From: Thinopyrum elongatum
Lineage: Eukaryota; Streptophyta; Magnoliopsida; Poales; Poaceae
Reading direction: 5' to 3'
Length of the DNA: 64,000 nucleotides
NCBI GenBank assembly: GCA_011799875.1
Contig: CM022302.1
Location: 53,302,456 to 53,366,455 of the forward strand
Made by a program: the position numbers and the translations under genes. Position 1 is the stretch's first letter, and every line of letters starts with the position of its first letter. Of this stretch, positions 1-12,033 are shown one piece after another. Below the pieces are notes generated by a model. The model was not told the origin of the DNA. It searched no databases and was given only the letters and a program-made list of their open reading frames with translations.

Positions 1-820
1 CATAAAACGTCAAGGAGTGATTCTTGCCAAAGTCACATGGAAAGGCTTTTGCAAGACTCGGTGTCCTAAAAACACTGATGAGCAAAATTCATGATGGAAT
101 TTCCACACTTTTGTGTTTGGATTAATCATGTATTCCATGGTATGTAAAACAACCAGATATGTCTGGTACTCCCAAGGAGTTGTGAGTAAAGATACCAAAG
201 TGATCAAAATACTGATCATAGGACAACAATTAAAAATGTCGTTGAGTGCTAATGTAGCACTGATAACATGTTTTCTCACAAACTAAGATTATGAAGTACT
301 CGTTGTATTGCAATACATTGATACAGTCTTCATCAATGCTCCAAGTGATTTTTGATTTAAGCTAAGGGTTTTTGTGTAATACACGATATGGTGGCACGAT
401 AGTTGGAAATTGTTCGAAACAGCTTACTGTGGCGAATTCTATAAAAAAGGCTAAGTATGTTGACGCTTTGGAAGCGACAAAGAAGATGTCGAATCATATA
501 GTTCATTCATGAACTTAGTATGGTTTCGAGATGGCTTTGGTCAATATGACACTATTGCAGATAGTTGCTCCATAGCTCAGTTTGAGGAATCAAGGTTTGA
601 CCTGTGATTCACATATATACAAAGCTAAGTCCACACAAAATATGTATGTTGTGAAATCATGAAAATGCAAGGGTATGCAAAGATACACACGGAACTGAAC
701 ATATCAGGTCCGTTAGACGTAGACTATACCACATGGCGAAGCATATTTTACACCGGTATGCCATAGGTGTAAAGTGCATTAGCATTGACTAGATTATTGA
801 CTCTAGTGCAAGTGGGAGTC
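1..820 (+). pseudogene. 3' internal end of copia element A (RNase H remnant)
   Basis: This is the end of the pol region of a Ty1/copia element whose body lies left of the window. It aligns by eye with the 3' internal ends of elements C (about 15600-16449), F (27740-28570) and B (38500-39108). Around 270-520 a decayed RNase H segment can be followed; the better-preserved copy at 27994-28263 reads VVKGYIDTVF and later SITEAKYVAA, resembling the copia RNase H motifs around the catalytic Asp and the TEAEY region. Frames are broken. It ends in the polypurine tract caagtgggagtc (809-820) next to the LTR. Confidence 0.8.
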
Positions 821-2589
821 TGTAGGAGATATGCCCTAGAGGCAATAATAAATGTTATTATTTCTCCCCATGTTCCTAATTAAGTTTATGTTCCATGCTA
901 TAACTGCTATGGTTCCCGAGCCCATATATCCATAAAGGCTCTGAGGAAAACCCATGTGCACGTGTGGAATAATAAACGGTAAAAAGTATTCCTAGTCAAA
1001 CCTCTAAGACTGGCTCAAGTGTTGCATGATGATCACGTTTTCCTGATCATGGGCTTGTCTATGCCGGCAACTTTGAGGGCACAATGTTAGAAGAACATTT
1101 GTGTTGAATTGACCCGAATTGATGTTATGCTATGTGATACATTCGTCACAAATTAATGGTTAATAACACAGTGAAAGTTAACGTTTGCATAATTCCTTAG
1201 ACCATGAGAGTATTGAGTTCCTTCATGCTTGATTCATTAACTTTGGGGTTTGTTAAACGTCATCCGTAACTGGGTGGCTATTACGGCGGCTTACGGGTTC
1301 ATGGGAAAGTATGACAAGGGACTTGATAGCTCAAGATTGGGATTTGCTCCTCCGATGATGGAGAGATATTCTTTGGGCCCTCTCGGTGTTACGGTATCCA
1401 TCATCGTCTGGTCAGACACAATGTGATTTGATCACAGGGATACCGGAACACGGGAACGAGAAAAAAGAAGAAAACCGGTAACGAGGTAACTGGCATAGTG
1501 GACAAGTGTTGATCCATGGGGATGCCAATAAATCTCAGCTCGGGTGTTTGTAACATATCGCAAAGCAACAGGAATAGCACACGGCAACTGGAGGTTCACT
1601 CGAATATTTATTCGTGTGGGTATAGGGGTCAATATGGGTGTCCACGGCTCCGATGTTGACCATTGATCCGAAAGTGTTCCGATCATGTCTATAATTCACA
1701 GAACCTGTAGGGTCACATGCTTAAGGGTCATCTATCTATTGAATACTAGACAAGGAGTCTGAGAGAAAGTCACCGGAAAAGTTTCGGAGAAAACGGAAAA
1801 GTTTCGGGAGAGAACATGGGAAAAGTTTTCGTAAAACCGAAAAGTTTTTTCGAAGTAAACCATTAAGACAAATAGGTTTCGGCACGCGCCTGGAACTTTT
1901 TGGAGGTGCCAGAAATGTTCTGGGAACTTCTGTAATGTTTCCGGAGAAAAACCCGAAAATGTTCCGGAGCAGCCGGAATTTCTTTGGTTGGTTTTCGCTG
2001 AAGAAAATCATTGATTCGGAAATGTTTCGGAACGTGTCCAGAATTGTTTTAATTGGTGCTGGAAATGTTCTGGACATACAAAAATATTTTTGGATTTAAC
2101 GGACGCGAAAAATTTTCTTTGTGAATAGTGAAAACGCATTCTTGTTTGCTTTTCGCTGATGAAAATCATTGATCCGGAAATGTTTTGGAACGCATCCAGA
2201 ATTGTTTTTGTGGGTACTGGAAATGTTCTGGACCTAAAGAAATATTTTTGGATTTAACGATCGCAGAAAAATATTTTCATGAATAGTGGAAACACTATTT
2301 GGTAGCTTCTCTGGGAAGCCACCTTTGAGGGCATTTTTGTATTTCCTAGTGTCCTCTACCCCTTGGGCTTGGCCAATAAATAGGGGTGGAGGGGGCTGCC
2401 CAAACTCACTCTTTCTCTCATACATTATGCCAAGCAATGATCTGGCTTCTTCTGTCCCTCACAGGAAATAGTTTCGTAGAGCCGAATGAGTCGGTAACGA
2501 TCAGATCCAAACCTTGTATGCACCTCCATAGTGATCCTAGGCGTGCTCGCTGTACCGAACTTTTTTGTTTTCTGTCATGTTCCCCTACA
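821..2589 (+). mobile_element. 3' LTR of copia element A
   Basis: The LTR starts TGTAGGAGATATGCC directly after the polypurine tract and ends cccctaca. It is the 3' LTR because decayed RNase H sequence precedes it. Compared with the five other LTRs of this family, it lacks the GC-rich minisatellite near the 3' end: sequence runs from the conserved cgtagagccgaa straight to gagtcggtaacg. It also carries a tandem duplication of about 158 bp. A TATA-like element (aataaatag) lies near 2377. The bases after it (ggcat) would be its target duplication, but the left partner is outside the window. Confidence 0.85.
1985..2300 (+). repeat. 158-bp tandem duplication inside LTR A
   Basis: Two diverged copies of the LTR stretch beginning ttttcgctga (1992 and 2150) and running through gaaaatcattgat, a ccggaa-type motif and gaatagtg lie head to tail with a period of about 158 bp. 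The other LTRs of the family contain this stretch once. The copies differ at several positions, so the duplication is not very recent. Confidence 0.75.
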
Positions 2590-3691
2590 GGCATCACATC
2601 CGAGACAAGTAGACCGAAACGATTCTTTATCTACTACTATTACTCCACACATCGACCGCTATCCAGCATAGATCTAGAGTATTAAGTTCATAAAGAACGG
2701 AGTAACGCCTTAAGCAAGATGACATGATGTAGACAAAGTAAACTCACGCATGAATAAAACCCATCTTTTTACCCTTAATATCAACGATACATACGTGTCA
2801 TGTCCCTTTCTATCATTGGGATTGAGCACCCCAAGATCAAACCCATTACAAAGCACCTCTCCCATTGCAAGATAAATCAATCTAGTTCGCTAAACCAAAT
2901 CAATAGATCTGAGAAAAATACGAATCAATAATAATCATGCATAAAAGAGTTCGGAGGAAACTCAAATAATATTCATGGATAATCTGAACATAAACTCACA
3001 ATTCATCGGATCCCAACAAACACACTGCAAAAAGTGATTACATCGGATAGAACTCCAAGAACATCGAGGAGAACATTGTATTGAAGATCAAAAAGAGAGA
3101 AGAAGCCATGTAGCTACTATGGACCCCAAGGTCTATGGTAAACTACTCACGCATCATCGGAAGGGAAGCAAGGTTGATGTAGAGCCCCTCCATGATCGAT
3201 TCCCCCTCCGGCGGAGTGCCGAAAAAGGCCTCCATATGGGATCTCTCATGAACAGAAGCTTGCGGTGGCGAAAAAAGTATTTCGTGGACTCCTCTGTTGG
3301 TTTCCCGATTTTGGAGAACTTATAGAGGTGGAATTAGGTCAAACGGAGTAGAGGTGGGCCCATGAGGCACCAGGGCGTGCCACCCCCCCGGGGCGCGCCC
3401 TGGTGGCTCGTGGCCACCTCCTCTGTCTTCTGGCCCTCTTCCGAAGCTTCTAGTGTCCCTTATCTACAAAGCAAATCTCCAAAAAGTTTCATGGCATTTG
3501 GACTTCGTTTGGTACTGATATTCTGGAAAACCAAAAATAGGCAAAAAACAACAGCCGGCAATGGGCACTAAGTTAATAGGTTAGTCCCAAAAAATGATAT
3601 ATAATTGCTTGTAAATGTATATAAAACATCCAAGATTGATAATATAATAGCATGGAACAATCAAAATTATAGATACGTTGGAGACGTATCA
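2590..3691 (-). mobile_element. Ty3/gypsy LTR remnant, reverse orientation
   Basis: Read on the minus strand, the sequence begins TGATACGTCTCCAACGTATC (3691 downwards). This is the typical start of an abundant class of Triticeae gypsy LTRs (Sabrina/WHAM-like; exact family not resolved). It extends about 1.1 kb and is cut at 2590 by the end of copia LTR A. No gypsy internal region is attached, so this is either a solo LTR or a piece of a larger element into which A inserted. Short open frames inside it look accidental. Bases 3692-3736 are unassigned flank. Confidence 0.6.
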
Positions 3692-3736
3692 CATACCGTA
3701 GAATATTCGAAGCCCTCCTTAATCATGAGGGAGAAG

Positions 3737-5783
3737 TGTAGGAGATATGCCCTAGAGGCAATAATAAATGTTATTATTTATCACCCTATTCATAATTATG
3801 TTTATGTTCCATGCTATAACTGCTATTGTTCTCGAGTCTACAATAACCACGAGGCACGGAGGAAGACTCATATGCACGTGTGGAATAATAAATGGCAAAA
3901 TGCATTCCTAGTCTAGCCTCTAAGACTAGCTCAAGTGTTGCATGATGGTTCTGTTTTCCTGATCATGGGCATGACTATGCCGACAACTTTGAGGGCACAA
4001 TGTTAGTAGAACACTTGTGTTGAATCGAGCCGATTGATGTTAAGCTATGAGATACATTCATCACAAGTTAATGGTTAATAACACAGAGAAAGTTAACATT
4101 TGCATGATTCCTTAGACCATGAGCGTATCGAGTTTCTTCATGCTGGCCTCATGAACTTTGGGGATTGTTAAATGTCATCCGTAAATGGGTGGCTATTACG
4201 GCGGCTTACGGGTTCATGGAAAAGTATGTCAAGTAACTTAATAGCTCAAGATTGGGATTTGCTCCTCCGATGATGGAGAGATATCTCTGGGACCTCTCGG
4301 TGTTACGGTATCCATCATCGTCTTGCCAGACACATTGTGATTTGATCACAGGATTGCCGGAACACGGAAACGAGAAAAGAGAACAAAACCAGTAACAAGG
4401 TAACTGGCATTGTGGACAAGTGTTAATCCACGGGGATGCTAATTAATCTCACCTTGGGTATTTGTAACATATCGCGAAGCAACAGGAATAACACACGGCA
4501 ACTGGAGGTTCACTCGAATATTCATGCGTGTGGGTACAGGGGTCAATATGGTTCTCCACGGCTCCGATGTTGATCATTGATCGGAAAGTGTTCCGGTCAT
4601 GTCTATACTTCACCGAATCTATAGGGTCACACGCTTAAGGGTCATCTATCTGTTGAATACTAGACAAGGAGTTTGAGAGAAAGTCACCGGAAAAGTTTCG
4701 GAGATAGCGGAAAAGTCCCGGAGAGAGAACACCGAAAGAGTTTCGGTAAAACTGAAAAGTTGTTTTGGAGTATACCATTAAATCAAAATGGTTTCGGCAC
4801 ACGCCTGGAAATTCTTGGAGGGTGCCAGAATTGTTCTGGGAACTTCTGGGATTTTTCTGGGGAAAAAATCGGAAATGTTCCGGAGCTGCCGGAACTGCTT
4901 TGGTCGCTTTTCGCAGATGAAAATCACTAATCCGGAATTTTTTCGGAATGCGTCCAAAATTATTTTAGTGTGTACTAGAATTATTCTAAGACCCACAAAA
5001 ATATTTTCGGATTTAACGGTCACGGAAAATTGGTCCCGTGAATAGTGAAAGTGCTTTTTGGGTGGCTTCTTGGAGAAGCCACCTTGAGGGCCTTTTGATA
5101 TTTTTCCCCTTGGCTTCTTGGAGAAGCCACCCTTGGGCTTGGCCTATAAATAGGGGTGGAGGGGGCTGCCTAAAGGCACATTCTTTCTCAACATACACAA
5201 GCCATGCATGATCTGGCCTTCTCTCTCCCTCCCAGCGAAATGGTTTCGTAGAGCCGAAAGGTTGTCTGGGTTCTGGTGGGAACTAGTTCTGGACGGTGAA
5301 GCCCTATCGGATAGCTGACATCGTTCGTGTGCAACCCCATAGAGAGGTCGTAGATTCGATCTTTTACCCGTGGGGCTGTTCGAGTACCTGCCCGTAGGGC
5401 TGTCAGAGTGACCCGCCTGAAGCGCTGTCCATGAGGCCTCTCGGAGGGCTGTCCGAGGATCCGTCCAGTGGGACTATCCGAGGGACTGTACAGATGCCTC
5501 CCGAAGGGCTGTCCGAGGATCCGTCTGGTGGGACTATCCGAGGGACTGTCCCGAAGGGCTGCCCGGAGATCCGTCCGGTGAGCTGGCGAGGGAGTACATC
5601 CTCGCGGTTGGGAGGTTATAAATCCTAGCTGTGGGGATCTGCACTGACAATCTACATCGACTCAACTTCTGCTGCGCTATGAGTCGGTAACGATCGGATC
5701 AAAACCTTGTATGCAGTCTTCATAGTGGTCCTGTGCTGGTGCGCAGGTCAGAATTTTTTTGTTTTCTGCTGCGTTACCGTACA
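3737..5783 (+). mobile_element. 5' LTR of copia element B
   Basis: The LTR begins TGTAGGAGATATGCC and ends ccgtaca, and is followed at once by the primer-binding site, so it is a 5' LTR. It is the first piece of the oldest element of the stack, whose remaining parts are 5784-6898, 18605-20569, 30724-31769 and 38311-39108. Its 3' third carries a strongly rearranged GC-rich minisatellite (about 5360-5600, motif cgaagggctgtccgag) that differs from the arrays in C, E, F and G. No 3' LTR partner is found, so its target duplication (left side agaag) cannot be confirmed. Confidence 0.85.
5145..5152 (+). promoter_or_regulatory. TATA box of LTR B
   Basis: TATAAATA followed by a G-rich stretch marks the likely RNA polymerase II core promoter and U3/R boundary. 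The same position holds TATAAAAG at 8453 (C) and about 17992 (E), and TATAAATA at 22139 (F) and 30123 (G). The reverse-oriented solo LTR carries it near 10467-10475. Confidence 0.6.
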
Positions 5784-6898
5784 GTGGCATCATGAGCCGT
5801 GCTATGCGTAGATGCAGGCTGCGATCTAGAATACATAGAGATGTATGGGTGTTGCATAATATAATTTGTAGTAAATGAGTTCTACTGCTGATAATTATTT
5901 GTGCGGGTAGCAGATGAAATCTATTACCCGATGTTCTTGTTGCTTCCCTAGAATTTGCATATTTCTGATCTTGATAACGGCATGGTGGAGTTTCAAAGTT
6001 CTGGCAATCCGCGATCCTGATTGATCAACGAAGTGCTAACAGTTCATTGAATTCCACCATAGTTAAAAAGAAAGATGAATTTCGCAGACGAAAGGGCAAT
6101 GCAGATATGATCTGCATGGGGGTCATGCGTATGATGAAGTTCAGTATGGGGCTTGAGATTTTATTATCTCATGTTTCATACACCCCGGAAAGTTAATCTA
6201 GTGACTTGAGTAATCATACATGATGATGGACGTTGGTAGCTTCGGTTTGTTTCGAAACCTTAGAAGCCATGTAAAATGTTTTTTTGTATGAACCGATTAG
6301 AGGCGTCTAACTTGGTTTTGCAGGATGGTTTGCATGTGCATGAAATGTGGTATAGCAGTTCTCATATTTAATTTGATTATGTATGAGATGACTATATAAT
6401 GTAAATTAACATGACCTGTGTGTCATGATTCGACATGATGGCTGGAGCCATATGATTGTCACTTTAATGACCTGTGTGTCAACCTTAAGTAATGCACTTA
6501 TTTTATTAGCTATAGAGATAGCAATATCATCTGGTGCATTGACAAGGTGGTGGCAAAATTCGCGAAAGTGAACACCGACGTGAATGCCGAAGACGAAGAA
6601 ATAAAGACTTCTCCGTCAGAAAGGGCTATACAATATCATGCTATTGTGAATTGCCTGAGATGTTTATCCCTTATGATGCACCCTTTTGATTGCGCGGTAG
6701 TCGCTTTTTATTAGGGTGATCTCTCACTAAAAATATCAAAGTAGTTAGTGTTCACCCAAGTGTAGCACCGTCTGAAATTCGTATCTTTTCGGGGTGCACC
6801 ATGTCCACATGGGTACGAACGAATCGAGAGGAATGAGGCGGGTGAGGTCAGACCTCGCAGCAAGATCACTTGGTTGCCTTTGTCGTTTAGGTAGGATA
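5784..6898 (+). pseudogene. Element B internal region, part 1 (PBS and leader)
   Basis: It starts with the primer-binding site gtggcatcatgagc, a variant of the initiator-Met tRNA site used by copia elements, followed by a non-coding leader that matches the leaders of C (9028 on) and F (22742 on). It stops where element C inserted. The last five bases, ggata (6894-6898), are repeated after C at 18605-18609 and are C's target duplication. No intact gag is present. Confidence 0.8.
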
Positions 6899-9027
6899 TG
6901 TAGGAGATATGCCCTAGAGGCAATAATAAATGTTATTGTTAATCTCCATGTTCATAATTATGTTTGTGTTCCATGCTATAACTGCTATGTTTCTCGAGTC
7001 TGCAATAAAACGAGGCTCGAAGGAAGACTCATATGCACGTGTGGAATAATAAACGGTAAATTGTATTCCTAGTCCGCCTCTAAGACTAGCTCAAGTGTTG
7101 CATGATGGTTCTGTTTTCCTGATCATGGGCATGACTATGCCGCCAACTTTGAGGGCACAATGTTAGGAGAACACTTGTGTTGAATCGACCCGATTGATGT
7201 TATGCTATGAGATGCATTTGTCACAAGTTAATGGTTAATAACACAGAGGAAGTTTACCTTTGCATAATTCCTCAGACCATGAGAGTATCGAGTTTCTTCA
7301 TGCTTGATTCATGAACTTGGGGGTTTGTTAAACGTCATCCGTAACTGGGTGGCTATTATGGTGGCTTATGGGTTCATGGGAAAGTATGTCAATTAACTTG
7401 ATCGCTCAAGATTGGGATTTGCTCCTCCGACGATGGAGAGATATCTCTGGGCCCTCTCGGTGTTACGGTATCCATCATCGTCTGGCCAGACACAGGGTGA
7501 TTTGACCACAGGGATGCCGCAACACGGTTACGAGAAAAGAGAACAATACCGGTAACGAGGTAACTAGCATAGTGGACAAGTTGTTGATCCACGGGAAAGC
7601 CAACATGTCTCACCTCGGGTATTTGTAACATATCGGGAAGCAACAGGAATAGCACACGGCAACTGGAGGTTCACTCGAATATTCATTCGTGTGGGTATAG
7701 GGGTCAATATGGGTGTCCACGGCTCCAATGTTGATCATTGATCGGAAAGTGTTCCGGTCATGTCTATACTTCACCGATCCTAGAGGGTCACACACTTAAC
7801 GGTCAAATATCTATTGAATACTAGACAGGGAGTCTGAGAAAAATTCACCGGAAAAGTTTCGGAGTCAACGGAAAAGTTTCGGAGAGAGAACACCGGAATA
7901 GTTTCAGTAAAACCGAAAAGTTGTTTTGGGGTATACCCTTAAATCAAATTGGTTTTGGGACACGCCTGATAATTCTTGGAGGGTGCCAGAATTATTCTGG
8001 AAACTTCTCGGAATTTTCCGGGATAAAAACCGGAAATGTTCCGGAGCTGCCGGAATCGGTTTGGTTGCTTTCCGAAGATGAAAATCACTGATCCGGAATT
8101 GTTTCGAAATGAATACAAAATCATTTTAGTGGGTACAGGAATTGTTCTAAGACCCACAGAAATATTTTCAGATTTAACGGTCACGGAAAATTGTCTCTGT
8201 GAATAGTGAAAATCACTTTATGGTTACTTTATTTGGAAGCCACCTTTTAGGGCTTTTGCAAAAAGGCTTCTAGAAGGACATAGGGACCAAGGAACCCCCT
8301 TTGGGGGGGGGGGCATGAGGGTGGCCAGCCAAGGGTGGAGCTCCTCCATGGAGCTCCACATGGCATCCCTTTTTCCCTTTATGCCCTTTATGTGTGACAT
8401 AAAGAGTGGGTATTTCTGGTATTTTTGTGCCAACTCTACCCCTTGGTTTTCCTATAAAAGGAGTGGAGGGGGCTGCCCAAACACTCATCCTTGCTCTCAT
8501 ACATATGCCATAGACTTGTCTGGCTTCTCTCTCCCTCCCAGCGAAATAGTTTCGTAGAGCCGAAAGGCTGTCTGGATTCCGGTAGGAACTAGTTCTGGAT
8601 GACGAAGCCCTTCCGGATACCTGACACCGTATGTGTGCAACTCTGTAGAGAGATCGTAGTTTTCGGTCTTAGTTCGAGAGTGCCTCCCGAAGGGCTATCC
8701 GAGTTTCGAGGGTCCTCCCAAAGGGCTGTCCAAGTGACCATCCGAGTTTCGAGGGTCCTCCCAAAGGGCTGTCCGCGACACCGTCCGAGGGACTTTCTGA
8801 CCGCCTCCCAGAGTGCTGTCTGAGGGGCAGACAAGGGAGTACATCCTCGCAGTTGGGAGGTTGTAAAATCCTAGCGGCGGGGATCTACACCGCCGATCGT
8901 CATCGACTCTACTTCCGCTGCGCTACGAGTCGGTAACGAAAATATCAAACCTGGTATGCAGTCTCCATAGTAGTCCTGGGCTGGTGCGTAGGTCGGAAAT
9001 TTTTGTTTTCTGCTGCGTTTCCCTACA
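6899..9027 (+). mobile_element. 5' LTR of element C
   Basis: It starts TGTAGGAGATATGCC, ends ccctaca and is followed by the primer site gtggcatcatgagc. The TATA box (TATAAAAG) lies at 8453. The GC-rich minisatellite at about 8670-8830 has fewer full units than in the 3' partner (16450-18604). Confidence 0.88.
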
Positions 9028-9887
9028 GTGGCATCATGAGCCGTGCTATGCGTAGATGCAGGTTGCAATCTAGAATACATAGAGATGTATGGGTGTTGCA
9101 CAATATAATTAGGTTGTAGATGAGTTCTATTACTGAAAATTATTTGTGCGGGTAGCAGATGAAATCTGTTACCCGATGTTCTTGTTGCTTCCCTAGAATT
9201 TCCATATTTCTGATCTTGATAAGGGCATGGTGGATTTTAAATGTTCTGGCAATCCGCGATCCTGATTGATCAACGAAGTGCTAATAGTTCATTTAATTCC
9301 ACCATAGTTAGAAAGAAAGATGAAATTTTGCAGACAAAAGGGCAATGCAGATATGATCTGCACGGGGGTCATGCGTATGACAAAGTTCAGTATGGGGCTT
9401 GAGATTTTATTATCTCGTGTTTCATACACCCCGCAATGATAATATAGCGACTTGGATAATCATGCTTGATGATGAATGTTGGTAGCTTCGGTTTGTTTCA
9501 AAACCTTAGAAGCCACGTAAAATAAAATTTTGCATGAACCAATTAGAGACGTCTAACTTGGTTTTGCAGGATGGTTTGCATGTGCATGTGATGTGGTATA
9601 GCAACTCTCATATTAGTTTGATTATGTATGAGATGACTATATGATGTAAAATTAACATGACCTGCGTGTCATGATTCGGCATGATGGCTGGAGCCATATG
9701 ATTGTCACTTTAATGACTTGCATGTCAACCTTAAGTAATGCACTTATTTTATTAGCTATAGAGATAGCAATATTATCTGGTGCATCGACAAGGTGGTGGC
9801 TATCTTCGCAAAGGTGAACACCGACATGAATGTCGAAGCAGAAGACATGAAAGACTTCTCCGTCAGAAAGGGCTATAACATATCATG
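9028..9887 (+). other. Element C primer-binding site and leader
   Basis: It holds the PBS gtggcatcatgagc followed by an untranslated leader shared with elements B and F. The region is cut at 9887 by the reverse-oriented solo LTR and continues at 12034. No coding sequence is seen. Confidence 0.8.
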
Positions 9888-12033
9888 TGTAGGGTAACGC
9901 AGCAGAAAACAAAAAAATTCTGACCTACGCACCAGTCCAGGTCCACTATGGAGACTACATACAAGGTTTGATCTATTTCGTTACTGACTCATAGCACAGC
10001 GGAAGTAGAGTCGATGACGATCGGCGGTGCAGATCCCCACAGCTAGGATTTACAGGCTCCCAACTGCGAGGATGTATACCCTCATCTGCCCCTCGGACAG
10101 CCCTCCGGGAGGCGGTCGGACAGTCCCCCGGACGGTGTCGCGGATAGCCCTTCGGGAGGACCTTTGAAACTCGGATGGTCACTCGGATAGCCCTTCGGGA
10201 GGACCTTCGAAACTCGGACGGTCACACGTTCAGCCCTTCGGGAGGCACTCTTGAACTAAGACCAAAACTACGATCTCTCTACAGAGTTGCACACATACGG
10301 TGTCATCTATCCGGCAGGGCTTCGCCGTCCAGAACTAGTTCCTGCCGGAACCCAGACAGCCTTTCGGCTCTACGAAACTATTTCGCTGGGAGGGAGAGAG
10401 AAGCCAGAAAAGTTAATGGCATGTGGATGAGAGCAAGGATGAGTGTTTGGGCAGCACCCCTCTTCTCCTTTTATAGGAAAACCAAGGGGTAGAGTTGCCA
10501 TTCCAAAAACCCAAAAATGCCCATGAATGGCCTCCTCCACAAGGGCATAAAGGGGAAGTAGTGGAGCAAGTGGGGTTCCAAGGAGGAGACCCACATGTGG
10601 CCGGCCAACTCTCATGGGCCCCCAAGGGGGTTTCTTAGCCCCCAAGTCCTTGTAGAAGCCTTTTGGTAAAAGCCCTTAAAGGTGGCTTTCCAAAAAAATA
10701 TCCAAAAAGTGATTTTCACTATTCACGAAACCAATTTTCCACCACCGTTAAATCTGAAAATATTTCTGTGGGTCTTAGAATAATTCTAGTTCCCACATAA
10801 ATGATTTTGGACATGTTCCGAAACAATTTCGGATTAGTGATTTTCATCTGCGAAAAGCGACCAAATCGGTTCCGGCAGCTCCGGAACATTTTTGGTTTTT
10901 ATCTCGGAAAATTCCCAGAAGTTTCCAGAATGAATCAGGTCCCCTCCAAGAATTATCAGGCGAGTGCCGAAACCAATTTGACTTAATGGCATCCCCTGAA
11001 ACAACTTTTCAATTTCACCGGCACTCATCCGGTGACCTCTCTCTTCGAAACTTTTCCGCTGTCTCCAAAACTTTTCCCCAAGACTTTATCTTAGACTCCC
11101 TGTCTAGTATTCAGCAGATAGATGACCCTTAAGTGTGTGACCCTATAGGTTCGGTGAAGTATAGACATGACCCGAAACCCCTTCCGATCAATGATCAACG
11201 TCGGAGCCGTGGACACCCATATTGATCCCTATACCCACACGAATGAATATTCGAGTGAACCTCCAGTTGCCGTGTGCTATTCCTGTTGCTTCGTGATATG
11301 TTACAAATACCCGAGGTGAGACATGTTGGCATCCCCGTGGATCAACAACTTGTCCACTATGCCAGTTACCTCGTTACCGGTATTGTTCTCTTTTCTTGTT
11401 CCTGTGTTCCGGTATCTCCGTTATCAAATCACAAAGTGTCTGGCCAGACGATGATGGATACCATAACACCGAGACGGCTCAGAGATATCTCTCCATCGTC
11501 GAAGGAGCAAATCCCAATCTTGAGCTATCAAGTTACTTGACATACTTTTGCATGAACCCGTAAGCCGCCGTAATAGCCACCCATTTACGGATGACGTTAA
11601 CAAACCCCAAAGTTCATGAAGCAAGCATGAAGAAACTCAATACTCTCGTGGTCTAAGGAATCATGCAAACGTTAACCATCTCTGTGTTATTAACCATTTA
11701 ACTTGTGACGAATGTACCTCATAGCATAACATCAGTTCGGGTCGATTCAACACAAATGTTCTTCTAACATTGTGCCCTCAAAGTTGCTGGCATAGACATG
11801 CCCATGATCAGGAAAACAGAACCATCATGCAACACTTGAGCTAGTCTTAGAGGCCAGAATAGGAATACATTTTACCGTTTATTATCCCACACGTGCATAT
11901 GAGTCTTCCTCCGAGCCTCGTGGTTATTGCAGACACGAGAACCATAGCAGTTATAGCATGGAACATAAACCTAGTTATGAGCAGGGAGATAATCAATAAC
12001 ATTTATTATTGCCTCTAGGGCATATCTCCTACA
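9888..12033 (-). mobile_element. Solo LTR of the same copia family, reverse orientation
   Basis: On the minus strand it begins TGTAGGAGATATGCC (at 12033) and ends ccctaca (at 9888). The flanks are tcatg (9883-9887) and tgatg (12034-12038), a 5-bp duplication with one mismatch. Element F keeps the uninterrupted target near 24110 (atatcatgctattatg), confirming that one LTR sits alone with no internal region. This is the usual product of unequal recombination between the two LTRs of a full element. Confidence 0.9.

Noticed and set aside
5400..5600. Regular GC-rich repeats considered as a CRISPR-like array
   Set aside because: Units are contiguous variants without unique spacers, lie inside plant LTRs and recur in every family member.
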